The notes: generated from the sequence alone by a model not told the origin. 64,000 nt of DNA from Flavobacterium gilvum (GCF_001761465.1 NZ_CP017479.1:2294001-2358000); one strand, 5' to 3'; shown: positions 1 through 9,215, counted from the stretch's first letter. Numbers and translations: made by a program.

Positions 1-1099
1 GTTTACAAAGAGTAATCAAATATCTTGCTTTATCTTCGTCTTGTGCCTTAAATGCTTCATCAATAGCAATAAATCGGAAAGAGTTGCTTTGTAGACCTTC
101 TTTTGTTAAACCAAATTGATAAGCAATAGCCGAACCTAATATTGTATAAGTTAATTGTGCTTTTTCTCCACCCGAAAGTTGCCCCATGTTTTCATATGTC
201 TTGAACTTCGCATTAGTTTCTTTATAAAATTCTTCTGCCTTATAACTAAACCAAGAACGAACTTCCATTACTTTCTTTCGCCAATCCTCTTTATCTAATT
301 TTGTGATTAGAGGTTCAATATTGTTATAGAAATGATTCTTACGACCATCTATTGAAGCATCTATTTCTCTAATATTTGGAATTGCATTATTCAGCAAGGT
401 TCTAAATTCTTTTACCTCATCACTAATTCGGTTTGGAGCTACAATTTGAATGTAAGTTTTAAAATCCTTATCTCTAAAATCAATTTCCCTTAATGAATCA
501 TTCAAAAGACGGATATTCTCTTTTATGGAATCAGACCAATTTTCAAAGAACATTCTAAAGTCACCAACTTTGTTGGTTATGGTTTCTTGCAAATACTCGT
601 TGAATTTCTTTTCAAACTTTGGTAAATTGTCATTTACCAATTGTTTCAGTAACGTCTGGTATTCACTGATGAATTCCAAATGTGTTGATTCAGGAAGACG
701 ACTAACATCTGAACGCCAGTCTTTGAATTTATCAATGATTTCTTGAGATGGTTGTTTAAAGGAATTTATTTTTAGTTTTACTTCATCCTCATTTGCTCGT
801 TTATCATTATCTAATACAGAAATCTTCCTTGAAAGCTCTTTTTGAAATTCTGTTTGTGTTGTTTTTAAGCTAGAATATTCTACTTTTTCTAATTGTGGGT
901 TTTGACTTTCAAACTCTGTTGAATCAATATGCCCAAAAGTTTCGAGTAGTTTTTTGTTATCATTTAATTCAGAACCAACACTTTTTATATCTGATTCTAA
1001 CTGAAATATTTCTCTATCTTTATCTTTGATAACAACATCAGATAGTTCCTTCAACTTTCCTTTAACTCCTTCCAATTGCTTTTGAAGTGTAAATTCCAG
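1..1099 (-). pseudogene. JetC/MukB-like SMC-family ATPase, C-terminal part, broken by IS21
   Basis: The minus strand is open from about 1099 to the window edge and encodes the C-terminal part of a coiled-coil ABC/SMC-type ATPase. Visible landmarks are a charged coiled-coil stretch (about 1090-760), the block LNDSLREIDF (about 510-480), an ABC signature LSGGEKAQLTYTILGSAIAY (about 180-120) and a Walker B line FRFIAIDEAF (about 80-50). This combination is typical of SbcC/MukB-like proteins and most like JetC of the Wadjet plasmid-restriction system. JetC works with JetA, JetB and the nuclease JetD to cleave closed circular DNA. The N-terminal half with Walker A is missing, because an IS21 element begins inside the coiled coil near 1100 and the far side of the IS encodes something else. 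The C-terminus and any jetD lie outside the window. The JetC assignment is from motif memory; another MukB/SbcC-like system is possible. Confidence 0.72.
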
Positions 1100-1185
1100 T
1101 GATATTGACCACCCAATTCCAATTTAAAGTGACCACCTGATTCCAATTCAAAATGACCACCTAATTCCGGAGCAAAGTGACCACC
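1094..1185. repeat. IS21 left end: four tandem terminal repeats
   Basis: Four units with the shape TTCCA-N8-TGACCACC start at about 1094, 1117, 1141 and 1165. They are inverted relative to the four units at 3633-3717 and are the likely IstA binding sites. The outermost unit reads TGATATTGACCACC and merges with the interrupted JetC-like gene. Confidence 0.85.
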
Positions 1186-1247
1186 CCGTTTTCATAAAAA
1201 ACTACTTTTTTTCATGCGCTAATTAGTACTCAAATATACTTAAAATA

Positions 1248-1985
1248 TTATTCCTTGTTTATTCCTCTTTTCTTTCTCATAGATTCCCCATGCAATTCGA
1301 GTCTGTGGGCTTGATGTATAAGTCTATCCAAAATTGCGTCAGCTATAGTTTTTTCGCCAATTATATCATACCAACCTTGTACAGGAATTTGCGATGTAAC
1401 AATTATAGAACCGTTATTATGCCTGTCTTCAATAATCTCCAAAAGTGTAATTCGGTTTTGACTATCTAATGCCTGGAGTCCAAAATCGTCAAGTATGATA
1501 ACGTCTTGCCTTTCAATTTTGGCAAGTTCTCTTAGGTAAGAACCATCTGCTTTGGCCATTTTTAATTTAGCAAACAGCTTCGAAGTATTAAAATAGCTTA
1601 CTTTATAGCCATGAATACAGGCTTGGTAACCCAATGCGGTACCTAAATAACTTTTGCCTACACCTGTACTTCCTGTGATTAAGATGTTTTCATTTTTTTC
1701 AACAAATTCGCATTCTGCCAGACGAAGAACTGTATTCCGGTCAAGATTGCGGGATACATCAAAATTGACATTTTCAATATTTGATTTGTAATGGAATTTA
1801 GCATTCTTTATACTGCGTTCTATACGACGATTGTGCCTTTCGTCCCATTCAGCATCAATAATCATCGATACAAATTGATCGAGTGTGTAGTGGTCTGTTC
1901 TTCCGCTTTCAATCGCTGTTTTAAAAGCATTAAACATTCCGTAAAGTTTCATTTGTCTCATTTTTGTTACTGTGGATTCATTCAT
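1248..1985 (-). CDS. istB: IS21 helper ATPase IstB
   Basis: This is a 245-residue AAA+ ATPase of the IstB/DnaC family that binds target DNA and activates the IstA transposase. Walker A GSTGVGKS lies at about residues 105-112 and Walker B VIILDDFG at about 162-169. The length is normal for IstB. It follows istA on the same strand with a 16-bp gap, the standard IS21 order. There is no sign of damage. Confidence 0.96.
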   Translation of the reverse strand: MNESTVTKMRQMKLYGMFNAFKTAIESGRTDHYTLDQFVSMIIDAEWDERHNRRIERSIKNAKFHYKSNIENVNFDVSRNLDRNTVLRLAECEFVEKNENILITGSTGVGKSYLGTALGYQACIHGYKVSYFNTSKLFAKLKMAKADGSYLRELAKIERQDVIILDDFGLQALDSQNRITLLEIIEDRHNNGSIIVTSQIPVQGWYDIIGEKTIADAILDRLIHQAHRLELHGESMRKKRGINKE

Positions 1986-2001
1986 GTTTTTAAGATTTAA
2001 T

Positions 2002-3549
2002 TTAATTATAATACTGTTTGCCTCTTATGTTTCCGTGGTTCGGAAGTTCATGCTCAGGTTCCTGTTCTAAATCAATACGATCTAAGTTGTTTTCTAAAAT
2101 ATTTTGGATGGTCTTAAAATTGTAAATTCTAAAGTCAAGCGCTCGTTTACAGGCATTTATTAATCGCTGCTTACCAACCTTTTTTTCAAAGTTTAGTATT
2201 CCTAAACAACTTTTATAAGCCTGTTCAGGATGGTTTCTGCTTTCGATTATCTGCATAATATATTCTCCTACTGACTCATCAATACTACCTGCCCAATCAA
2301 TGAATCGAGCAGCACTCCACTGAGCTACAAACTGATGTGAACTGGCTAAATGTTCTGGAGTTGTGGTATAGACATAAGGTTTGTAATTTCGCTGATGAAC
2401 CGCTATTCGATTGTATTTATAATAGATCTCTACGGTTGATCTTGTGTACAAGAGTTTCGTTTTTTTCTTTACATATTGATACGGAACGCTGTAATAATTT
2501 TTGTCTTGACTTAATTGGACATGACCATTTTGCATTACCGTTGCAAAGGATTGATATTTGATTTCAAAGCGTTCTTGTGGTAGTGGACGCAGTTTTTGTT
2601 TCTCATCTTCTACAAACAATTCTTTTCGTGAGTAAGGACGACCTGTTAGTTTTCGATTATTATGAATGTCTAATAAATCCCATATCTGTTGGTTTAATTC
2701 TTCTAGAGAAAAGAATTTGGTTTCTTTTAGTGTTACATAAATTCTTCTGTATAATATCTTTACAGCCCCTTCAACTAATGACTTATCTCTAGGTTTATAA
2801 GCTCTAGTTGGCAAGATTGTAGTTTCGTAATGTTCCGCTAAGTCGGCTAAAGTTTCATTAATTGTTGGCTCAAAACGACTGCTTTTTATTACTGCAGATT
2901 TTAAATTATCTGGAACAATTGCTGCAGGAGTGCCTTCAAAAAAGCGCATGGCATTTTCTACAGAAGTAACAAAATCTTCCTTTTGCTGGCTCATAGAAGC
3001 TTCAGCATAGGTGTATTGACTAGCCCCTAATATAGCCACAAAGAATTGTACTTCTTTGATTTCTCCAGTGTCGCTATCAATAATGGATAGTGTTTTTCCA
3101 GCATAATCAACATACATTTTATCACCGGATTTATGATTCATATGCATCACTGGATTGACTTGTTTACTCCATACTTTGTAATAATGAGCAAATTGAGAAC
3201 TCCTGTAACCATCAGGGTTTATGGCAGCATATTGTTCCCACATATGTTGTATGGTAACGCCAACTTTTTTTAGCTCACGCTCCATTTTAGGAAAATAATT
3301 ATGGAGTGTTTGTAATTTGGGACTAATTGATTCCACAGTAGTCTGTGAAAACAAAAGTTCTAGTTCAGCATCTGTTTTTTTATCAATAAATTCAAAGTTT
3401 AATCCGAGAACTTCAAATAAAGAAATATACTTCTTTACCGTATTCCTAGAAAGGGATAAGTAGCTACTTATAAATAACTTACTTTTTCCATCACAATAGA
3501 ATTTAATTACTTTTCTAATTTTACTCATGTCTGTTATTTTGTTTGCCAT
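2002..3549 (-). CDS. istA: IS21 family transposase IstA
   Basis: This is a 515-residue DDE transposase. An N-terminal helix-turn-helix (about residues 15-50, with SLSRNTVKKYISL) would bind the repeated IS ends. The integrase-core residues are visible as D148 (YVDYAG), D214 (VPDNLKSAV) and E260 (KSLVEGAV). The C-terminal part is basic. Full length and without stops, so the element is probably competent. It lies upstream of istB within the same IS. Confidence 0.96.
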   Translation of the reverse strand: MANKITDMSKIRKVIKFYCDGKSKLFISSYLSLSRNTVKKYISLFEVLGLNFEFIDKKTDAELELLFSQTTVESISPKLQTLHNYFPKMERELKKVGVTIQHMWEQYAAINPDGYRSSQFAHYYKVWSKQVNPVMHMNHKSGDKMYVDYAGKTLSIIDSDTGEIKEVQFFVAILGASQYTYAEASMSQQKEDFVTSVENAMRFFEGTPAAIVPDNLKSAVIKSSRFEPTINETLADLAEHYETTILPTRAYKPRDKSLVEGAVKILYRRIYVTLKETKFFSLEELNQQIWDLLDIHNNRKLTGRPYSRKELFVEDEKQKLRPLPQERFEIKYQSFATVMQNGHVQLSQDKNYYSVPYQYVKKKTKLLYTRSTVEIYYKYNRIAVHQRNYKPYVYTTTPEHLASSHQFVAQWSAARFIDWAGSIDESVGEYIMQIIESRNHPEQAYKSCLGILNFEKKVGKQRLINACKRALDFRIYNFKTIQNILENNLDRIDLEQEPEHELPNHGNIRGKQYYN

Positions 3550-3632
3550 AATCCGCTTTTTTTTTGCGAATGTATGGTTCTAACGACATGAAAAAGTCTG
3601 TAGTTTTTAATAATTAATTTACCCCAAAATTA

Positions 3633-3717
3633 GGTGGTCAATTTGAACTGGAATGGGGTGGTCAGTTTGCTCTGGAACTGGTGGTCAATTTATACTGGAA
3701 AGAGGTGGTCAATTTGA
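3633..3717. repeat. IS21 right end: four tandem terminal repeats
   Basis: Four units of the form GGTGGTCA-N8-TGGAA begin at 3633, 3657, 3680 and 3704. They are the inverse of the left-end units. The outermost unit runs straight into recombinase coding sequence at about 3718, with no intervening host DNA. Confidence 0.85.
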
Positions 3718-4970
3718 CCGTTTTTTCCAATGAGGATGAAGCAGAACATGTTAGAAAAATATTTCAATGGAAATTAGAAGGGCTTGGTAATTATATAATT
3801 GCAAAAAAATTAATTGAGTCTAAAGTTCCAACACGTCAAAATTCTAATTGGCGTGGAGTTACGGTTGATGGTATTATAAAAAACAAGATATACAAGGGTA
3901 TAAGGGAGTGGAATAAGGATGATTTAGAAAATTATTTTGAAGTAAATCTAGATAAATATATTATTGACCCAGAACTTTGGGACAAGGTAAATAAAGTATA
4001 TAAAGAGAATATAAAGAATGTTGGTAAAAAACAACAATTCAACTATTTACTAGATGACATACTGTATTGTGGAAAGTGTGGACAGAAATATTTTGGTAAA
4101 AAACGAGTCCAAAGCACTGATTCTTCATATAGATGTAGAGGAATGGTTAAGTTTGCTAATCATGTATGTCGTGATAACAGAGGTGTTAACATTGAAAAAA
4201 TGGATACGTTTGTTATAAAGCATTTATTTGAAAATAAATCTTTAAAAGAATTGCTAATTAATGCTCCTAAAAATGAAGGTGAGCTGTCTGTTTTAAGACA
4301 AAATTTAGCTGATTTAACTAAAAAGAAGGATGCTGAAATAAAAAATAAAAACAAACTCTATAAACTATTGTCAAATCCTGATTTAGAATATGATGACCAG
4401 CTAATAAATGATTATACAAAATCAAAAAATAAACTGGGTAAGCTAACTGATGAAATTAATGAATTGTCTCAAAAAATAGCTGAAGTTGGAAATTTGAAGA
4501 GAAATGATTTAACAAAGACCCTAATTGAAAGTTATACAAAAGATATTGATTTTGGTATATTGAAAAAACTAGTTAATTCACTAATTGAAAGAATAGAAAT
4601 AGATTATGACCGTAAACCTAGCTCTCATGGCGGTGTTTTTCAATTTAAAATCAAGTATAAAAACTTTGAAGAATCTTCTTTGTTTATGTCAAAATCAACG
4701 TTATACGAATATTTCTGGATTGGCTATAATAGAACACAAAGTATTACCCCTGAAGATTTAGAAGAAGACAGAGAAATGGAAAAAGGAATTTTATCTTATA
4801 AATTTAAGATTAATTCAGAAGAGGATTATTTAAACTATTTGAAAGAAAATAGTTTAGAATTAAAAGATGAGGAAAATCCTTGGAGTAAAAATTTTATTGG
4901 AAATGAGATTTCAACGTCTATGAATGAAAAAATTATTTTTACAAAGGAAGAATTAATAAATGTTAATTGA
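3718..4970 (+). pseudogene. Large serine recombinase remnant lacking the catalytic domain
   Basis: The frame is open from a GTG at 3681 inside the IS end, but recognisable protein begins only after the IS border with VFSNEDEAEHVRKIF. That is the start of the 'recombinase' DNA-binding domain of large serine recombinases. A zinc ribbon follows (C130 and C133 in CGKCG, then C152 and C163, numbered from 3681), then a long coiled coil (about 205-290) and a C-terminal tail. The N-terminal resolvase domain with the nucleophilic serine is absent, replaced by the IS21 end. It therefore cannot catalyse recombination, although a DNA-binding fragment might still be made. The gene ends 8 bp inside the convergent truncated TIGR02757 gene. 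This is the usual position of such an integrase beside its attachment site. Confidence 0.85.
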
Positions 4971-5505
4971 TTTCAGCGTCCTTAATTGTATGTTTCAACA
5001 TATTTATCCTTTTTGCAGCTGAACCGTTCATTGGGTCGGAGATGTGTTTTTGGGTTCGGTTTTGATGCGGAATTTCAAAAAACAGTTTCTTGAACTCAGA
5101 AATACTTTTTTGTATCGAATCCGTTTCTTGATACTTAGCAAAAACAGTTTCCAATCCGCCGTGATTTTTATAAATATGCTGTAATCCTTTGATAAAACCA
5201 ATAAAATCATGACCGTTGAAAGTCCTGTGAACAAAGGATTCCAATCGTTCCAAGTCGGCTTCCTGATGCGACATCACAAAATCATACGGTGAATTACCCA
5301 TCAAATTTATCATTTTATGGGCATTTTTGATAATCATTTTTCTATTTCCCCAAGCTATTGTTGATGCCAGAAAAGCAGCAATTTCAATATCTTCTTTTTG
5401 GGTAAATAAATGAGGGATTTGCACAGGGTCGCTTTCGATGAAATCGAGTGTGTTGTATTGAATTACTTTTTCGTCTAGAAAAGATTTGAGTTCTGTTTGG
5501 TTCAT
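4963..5505 (-). pseudogene. TIGR02757 (DUF2400) family protein, 3'-truncated
   Basis: This is a conserved Bacteroidota protein of unknown function, usually about 250 residues. About 180 residues remain, starting at ATG 5505 (MNQTELKSFL), four bases after the stop of the upstream gene. The upstream candidate start at 5544 would overlap that gene. The family blocks IAAFLASTIAWGNR and KHISDP...AAKRINM are present. The following conserved part is missing and replaced by an 11-residue unrelated tail. The cut coincides with the end of the serine recombinase gene, so an element probably integrated here. It forms an operon with the two upstream genes. Confidence 0.8.
4971..5003. other. Probable att junction of an integrative element
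   Basis: The TIGR02757 reading frame keeps the conserved text KHISDP...GSAAKRINM and then loses similarity after the Met codon at 4999-5001. It ends in the unrelated tail LKHTIKDAEIN. The recombinase gene ends at 4970. The crossover therefore probably lies at about 4975-5003. This is inferred from where family similarity stops; the second junction is outside the window. Confidence 0.5.
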
Positions 5506-5509
5506 TGTT

Positions 5510-7207
5510 TTATTCTTTCGAAGTTTTTTTGGCGTAAAAACCATCTTTTAAATCGGCAGTCCGCATTTGTGGTTTTACATGGTAATAGTAATCAAAATAT
5601 TCGATTTGGTCTTTATTGACGCAAGGAAGTTTTCCATCTCCAGTGCTCCAGAAAAAATTATTTTCGACAGGTGAATAAAAATGAAGATTGCCATCTTGAA
5701 TATATTCAAAAACAGTGTTGGATTTTGTGTTTTTGTATGGAAAAACAACATTTTTGACTGAAAAATTACTTATTGTCAAAACAAATTTATTGTTGGTAAA
5801 ATCATTTAAATTTATTGGAATTAATAAAATAAATCCGGTTATAAAGAGTGAAAAGTATAGCAATAAAAGGATAATTCTTTTTTGGTTGATGAATAAAGCC
5901 ATCATGAAAAAAGAAAAAAACAATACAAAATTCATAAAGAATCGATATTGTGGCGAAGTGTAAAACAATAATAAAAGCTGTAGACACATTATAAAGTAAA
6001 GTGACCAAATCGCTTTTTTATGTAAATATTTGTAAATGAATATTGGACATAATAAAATCAGAATTAGGCTTAATTTATTGAATAAACCGTGCAATTTGGG
6101 TAAACTTATCCATCTTATGAATAATTCATAAAAGGACATTTTGGTGTATTGTTCATAAGTTAAAAAATAACCATACAATTTTGTTTCCTGATAATACAAT
6201 TGTGCTATTGTTTCCGGAATTCTATACTCGAGTTCAAGGAAATGGAAATTGATTATTGGAAATAAAGGATGACCGCTAATAATTGTGTTTTTAATTACAA
6301 AAAGTACCAAAATAAGCGTTCCAGGTAAAGCTGATTTGTGAATTTCTGAAACTAATTTTTTGAAATGTATGAAGAATAAAAGAATCGGAATGAGAACTAA
6401 TGCGATTGATGTTGTTTTGATAAATAAACAAAAGAGAACCAAAATAACTATGAGTGTAAATTTTTCTGTTTCCAAAGTCTTGAAATTTTCCAAGAAATAA
6501 AAGAAGATCAGGAATGAAAAGACATAAATGGGAATATCTGGTGATGGACTGCTGATGAATTGAAAGAAAAAGAGGTTTGCCAATGGAAATAATCCAATGA
6601 TGAGACAATTCAGATTCTTATTTTTAAGATATTCATTCAATTTTGTAATCGAAAAAATAGTTCCGAGTAAAAGACAAAATCCACTTATGTCATTAAATTT
6701 ATCATATAAAAATGAAAAGTTATAAGCACTTTGCAGAATATGCCAGCCACTCGTTTGTGCCAAAAAAAAGTGCAGGTTGGCCAGACCTTTTACAAAACCG
6801 TATTCGTTAATCCATTTTATGGTTTGGATATAGTAGGATTCGTTGTCTAGAATATAGGGAATCGAAGCGCATTGTGCCAGAATTAAAATTGTGATTATGG
6901 CCAAAGCAATTTTCAAAGAGTTTGTCAGTGAAAGTATTTCATCGAAAAAGGATTGGTAAAGAAGCCGAATTTCTTTTTGATAGTTGATGAAAATAGAAAG
7001 GTTGGAAAGAAAGAGAACAATATGAAATTCAATATTAATTCTTCCAAAAATTGCCCAAATACTTGTGAAAATGGTGGTTGTAAAAAGACCTAAAACAGAA
7101 TAGATTACAAAGTTTTGATTTTTTAACTTTAGGAATTTGTCAGTGATAAAACCGAGATTTATTGTTGAAAAAAAGACATAAATCCAGCTCAAAAAAATCA
7201 AGACCAT
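5510..7207 (-). CDS. LIC_10190-type multi-spanning membrane protein
   Basis: This 565-residue hydrophobic protein has roughly 12 membrane segments. The loop with ILDNESYYIQTIKWINEYG after the third or fourth helix, followed by an AQTSGWHILQSA segment, is the hallmark of a conserved family often labelled LIC_10190. It resembles GT-C glycosyltransferase-like membrane proteins with an acidic loop. No activity is established. It starts 3 bp after the LolD-like gene ends and runs into the TIGR02757 gene with a 4-bp gap, so the three are probably co-transcribed. The soluble C-terminal tail (about 100 residues) contains several aromatic-rich stretches. Confidence 0.72.
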   Translation of the reverse strand: MVLIFLSWIYVFFSTINLGFITDKFLKLKNQNFVIYSVLGLFTTTIFTSIWAIFGRINIEFHIVLFLSNLSIFINYQKEIRLLYQSFFDEILSLTNSLKIALAIITILILAQCASIPYILDNESYYIQTIKWINEYGFVKGLANLHFFLAQTSGWHILQSAYNFSFLYDKFNDISGFCLLLGTIFSITKLNEYLKNKNLNCLIIGLFPLANLFFFQFISSPSPDIPIYVFSFLIFFYFLENFKTLETEKFTLIVILVLFCLFIKTTSIALVLIPILLFFIHFKKLVSEIHKSALPGTLILVLFVIKNTIISGHPLFPIINFHFLELEYRIPETIAQLYYQETKLYGYFLTYEQYTKMSFYELFIRWISLPKLHGLFNKLSLILILLCPIFIYKYLHKKAIWSLYFIMCLQLLLLFYTSPQYRFFMNFVLFFSFFMMALFINQKRIILLLLYFSLFITGFILLIPINLNDFTNNKFVLTISNFSVKNVVFPYKNTKSNTVFEYIQDGNLHFYSPVENNFFWSTGDGKLPCVNKDQIEYFDYYYHVKPQMRTADLKDGFYAKKTSKE

Positions 7208-7210
7208 TTT

Positions 7211-7906
7211 CTAAGCTATTATTTGTCCGTCAGACATTACGAGTTTTCTATCTGCCATGCTCGCCAATTCTTCATTGTGAGTAACAATTACAAACGTCTG
7301 TCCAAATTCATCCCGTAATTGAAAAAATAACTGATGTAAATTTTCAGCAGAATGTGTATCGAGATTTCCCGAAGGCTCATCGGCAAAAATCACATCAGGT
7401 TTATTGATTAAGGCTCTTGCCACTGCAACACGTTGTTGTTCTCCACCAGAAAGTTCGTTTGGTTTGTGGTCAATTCTGTGTGATAAACCCAAATAGTCAA
7501 GTAGTTTTTTAGCTTCTTTTTCGACTTCATTTTTTGATTTATTGGCAATATATGACGGAATGCAAACATTTTCCAAAGCCGTAAATTCAGGCAGTAATTG
7601 ATGAAATTGAAAAATAAACCCCAAATTCAGATTTCTGAATTTTGATAAAGCTTTATCGTTCATCTCCAAGATGTTCTCTCCATTAATAGTCAAAGAAACT
7701 TCATTCGTATTGGTTTGTATTCCTCCTTCTGTGGTTTGCGGGCTACTGGGTTTGTCCAAAGTTCCCAAAATTTGCAGCAGCGTAGTTTTTCCTGCGCCTG
7801 ATGCACCAACAATAGAAACAATTTCGCCTTTTTTTATATGCAAATCCACTCCTTTTAAAACTTCAAGCTGATCGTAATATTTATGTATATTTTTTGCGTG
7901 TATCAT
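7211..7906 (-). CDS. ABC transporter ATP-binding protein, LolD/MacB type
   Basis: This 231-residue cytoplasmic ATPase has Walker A GASGAGKT (about 33-40), Q-loop [10 protein letters not shown], signature [15 protein letters not shown], Walker [10 protein letters not shown] and switch His VTHNEE. Conservation follows the LolD/FtsE/MacB branch, which powers lipoprotein release or mechanotransmission without substrate passage. A 15-20-residue insert after LDKPSS is common in flavobacterial homologues. No permease partner is adjacent, so the name LolD is likely but not proven. It heads the operon. Confidence 0.85.
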   Translation of the reverse strand: MIHAKNIHKYYDQLEVLKGVDLHIKKGEIVSIVGASGAGKTTLLQILGTLDKPSSPQTTEGGIQTNTNEVSLTINGENILEMNDKALSKFRNLNLGFIFQFHQLLPEFTALENVCIPSYIANKSKNEVEKEAKKLLDYLGLSHRIDHKPNELSGGEQQRVAVARALINKPDVIFADEPSGNLDTHSAENLHQLFFQLRDEFGQTFVIVTHNEELASMADRKLVMSDGQIIA

Positions 7907-7973
7907 TTCAAACTGTTTTTACAAAGAAACAAAGTATTTGGTAATTAATCTTAACTCGTTTGTTGTTTTTTTA

Positions 7974-8058
7974 TTTAACCGCAAGGTTCGCAAAGGATGC
8001 GCTATGAACACAAAGCTTAGCGAACTTCGCGTAATTCTTTGCTAACCTTGCGGTTAAA
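7974..8058. repeat. Intergenic palindromic element (CGCAAGG type)
   Basis: Arms TTTAACCGCAAGGTT (7974-7988) and AACCTTGCGGTTAAA (8044-8058) are perfect 15-bp inverted repeats. The interior carries weaker pairing between GCGCTATGAACAC and CTTCGCG-like words. It resembles the 8115 and 10503 elements in using CGCAA words. Confidence 0.75.
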
Positions 8059-8114
8059 TTTTTTTGAAAAGGAATTAAGCTTTTTATTAAACTCAGATTA
8101 AGCAATAAGAATAA

Positions 8115-8230
8115 ATTTCACGAAGAAACGCAAAGAATACACGAAGATTCGCAAAGAAAAAGTATCTTGTTGAAAATGGCTTTAAAAATTTCGTGGAACT
8201 TTGCGAATTCTTTGCGTTTCTTTGCGAAAT
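8115..8230. repeat. Intergenic palindromic element (CGCAAAG type)
   Basis: The left arm around 8115-8138 (CACGAAGAAACGCAAAGAAT) pairs imperfectly with the right arm 8207-8230 (ATTCTTTGCGTTTCTTTGCG). Shorter internal repeats of TTCGCAAAG occur as well. It lies about 60 bp after the 7974 element. Confidence 0.65.
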
Positions 8231-8319
8231 GAAATCTAATGCGGATTTTCGGTTAAAATATAAAATCCAAAAAAGTAGCGGTTTGATTCGTATATTTATA
8301 TTCAATTTAATTTCAGGAA

Positions 8320-8640
8320 ATGGAAGCTAATAATGCTGCTACAATAAATAATATTAAAACCAAAAAGCTGGTTTTAGGAATTCTCTTTGATGCTATCGGT
8401 ATGTTGTCTTTTACCATTCCGTACGTAGGCGAGTTTGGTGATGTTGTTTGGGCGCCATTGGCGGGTTTTTTGATGGCCAAAATGTACGAAGGTAGAGTAG
8501 GGAAAGTAGCCTCAATTTTAACTTTTGCGGAAGAAATATTGCCCTTTACAGACGTAGTTCCTTCTTTTACCCTGACTTGGATATATATGTATTGGATTAA
8601 AAAAGATGCCGATGTGAAAAAGATAAATCAAGAGAAATAG
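8320..8640 (+). CDS. Small conserved membrane-associated protein, unknown function
   Basis: This is a 106-residue protein with two hydrophobic stretches (about 17-50 and 78-95). Conserved-looking features are a PYVGEFGDVVWAPLAG motif and the end TLTWIYMYW, with a lysine-rich tail. It resembles small proteins seen in many Flavobacteriia, but I do not know a function. It is a single gene: divergent from lolD, convergent with the next gene with only 3 bp between the stops. Confidence 0.65.
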   Translation: MEANNAATINNIKTKKLVLGILFDAIGMLSFTIPYVGEFGDVVWAPLAGFLMAKMYEGRVGKVASILTFAEEILPFTDVVPSFTLTWIYMYWIKKDADVKKINQEK

Positions 8641-8643
8641 TGT

Positions 8644-9171
8644 CTAAAATTGAAAATCTCTGATAATTTCCTTCAACTGACTATCCAATTCAGTATTTGA
8701 AATTTTACCGTTTTCGACATCAAAATTATCGTTGAAACTCGGTAATGAAAACACTGCTTTTATGTCGGTATTGAACCGTGGAAAGTTGTTTTTGGCAATT
8801 TCCAAAACACTTGCTCCGCCTCTTGCTCCGGGAGAAGTCGCCATTAAAAGCATTGGTTTTCCCTGAAAAATTTTACCATTTATTCGAGAACACCAATCTA
8901 CTGTGTTTTTGAAAGCTGCACTGTAATTTCCGTTGTTTTCAGCAAGGGAAACAACCAAAAGATCTGCCGATGCAATTTTCTCCAAAAAAGCTTTCGCTAA
9001 AGGGTGCTGTCCTATTATTTCTTCCTTATCAACACTGAATAAAGGCATTTCATAATCGTTTAAATCTAATATTTCAGTATCTGTATTTTCGAATAAACCG
9101 GCGGCATAAGTTGCCAGTTTTTTGTTGATGGATTTTTTACTTGGACTTCCTGCAAAAGCGATAATTTTCAT
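8644..9171 (-). CDS. NADPH-dependent FMN reductase family protein
   Basis: This 175-residue flavodoxin-fold protein has the family opening MKIIAFAGSPSKKSINKKLA (phosphate-binding loop for FMN), then PLFSVD near residue 45 and the LAENNGNYSAAFKNTVDW block around 77-94. The motif SPGARGGASVLE is also conserved. Proteins of this family reduce quinones, azo dyes or metal ions with NAD(P)H; the natural substrate here cannot be read from sequence. Monocistronic. Confidence 0.88.
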   Translation of the reverse strand: MKIIAFAGSPSKKSINKKLATYAAGLFENTDTEILDLNDYEMPLFSVDKEEIIGQHPLAKAFLEKIASADLLVVSLAENNGNYSAAFKNTVDWCSRINGKIFQGKPMLLMATSPGARGGASVLEIAKNNFPRFNTDIKAVFSLPSFNDNFDVENGKISNTELDSQLKEIIRDFQF

Positions 9172-9215
9172 ATAGATTTGTTTTTAATAAAAGTAGTTAA
9201 AATCTGTATAGCAAT

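Larger units (their letters stand above)
1100..3717 (-). mobile_element. IS21-family insertion sequence (istA-istB)
   Basis: About 2.6 kb bounded by matching ends: TGATATTGACCACC at 1100-1113 and its inverted counterpart GGTGGTCAATTTGA at 3704-3717. Each end holds four copies, at about 24-bp spacing, of a unit with the core TGACCACC plus TTCCA (1094-1185 on the left, 3633-3717 on the right). These are the multiple terminal repeats typical of IS21. Both transposition genes are intact, so the IS may be active. Neither flanking gene continues across the element, and no target duplication is recognisable. This implies a deletion or recombination after insertion rather than a simple insertion. The exact outer ends are uncertain by a few bases. 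Confidence 0.88.
7907..8319. other. Intergenic region with two palindromic repeats
   Basis: This is 413 bp between divergent genes. It holds two long imperfect inverted repeats built from CGCAAAG/CTTTGCG words (7974-8058 and 8115-8230). No convincing coding frame was found; the 70-codon minus-strand frame across 8093-8305 is an artefact of the repeats. Promoters for both flanking genes should lie here but no clear boxes were found. Confidence 0.6.

Noticed and set aside
525..746. Plus-strand frame of 73 codons inside the JetC-like region
   Set aside because: It is a shadow of the minus-strand SMC-like protein, whose reading frame is conserved in motifs.
1100..3717. Composite transposon explanation for the broken region
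   Set aside because: Only one IS copy is visible in the window; a second copy would be needed.
8093..8305. Minus-strand frame of 70 codons between the LolD gene and the next gene
   Set aside because: Composed of the palindromic repeat words; no family resemblance or neighbour logic.
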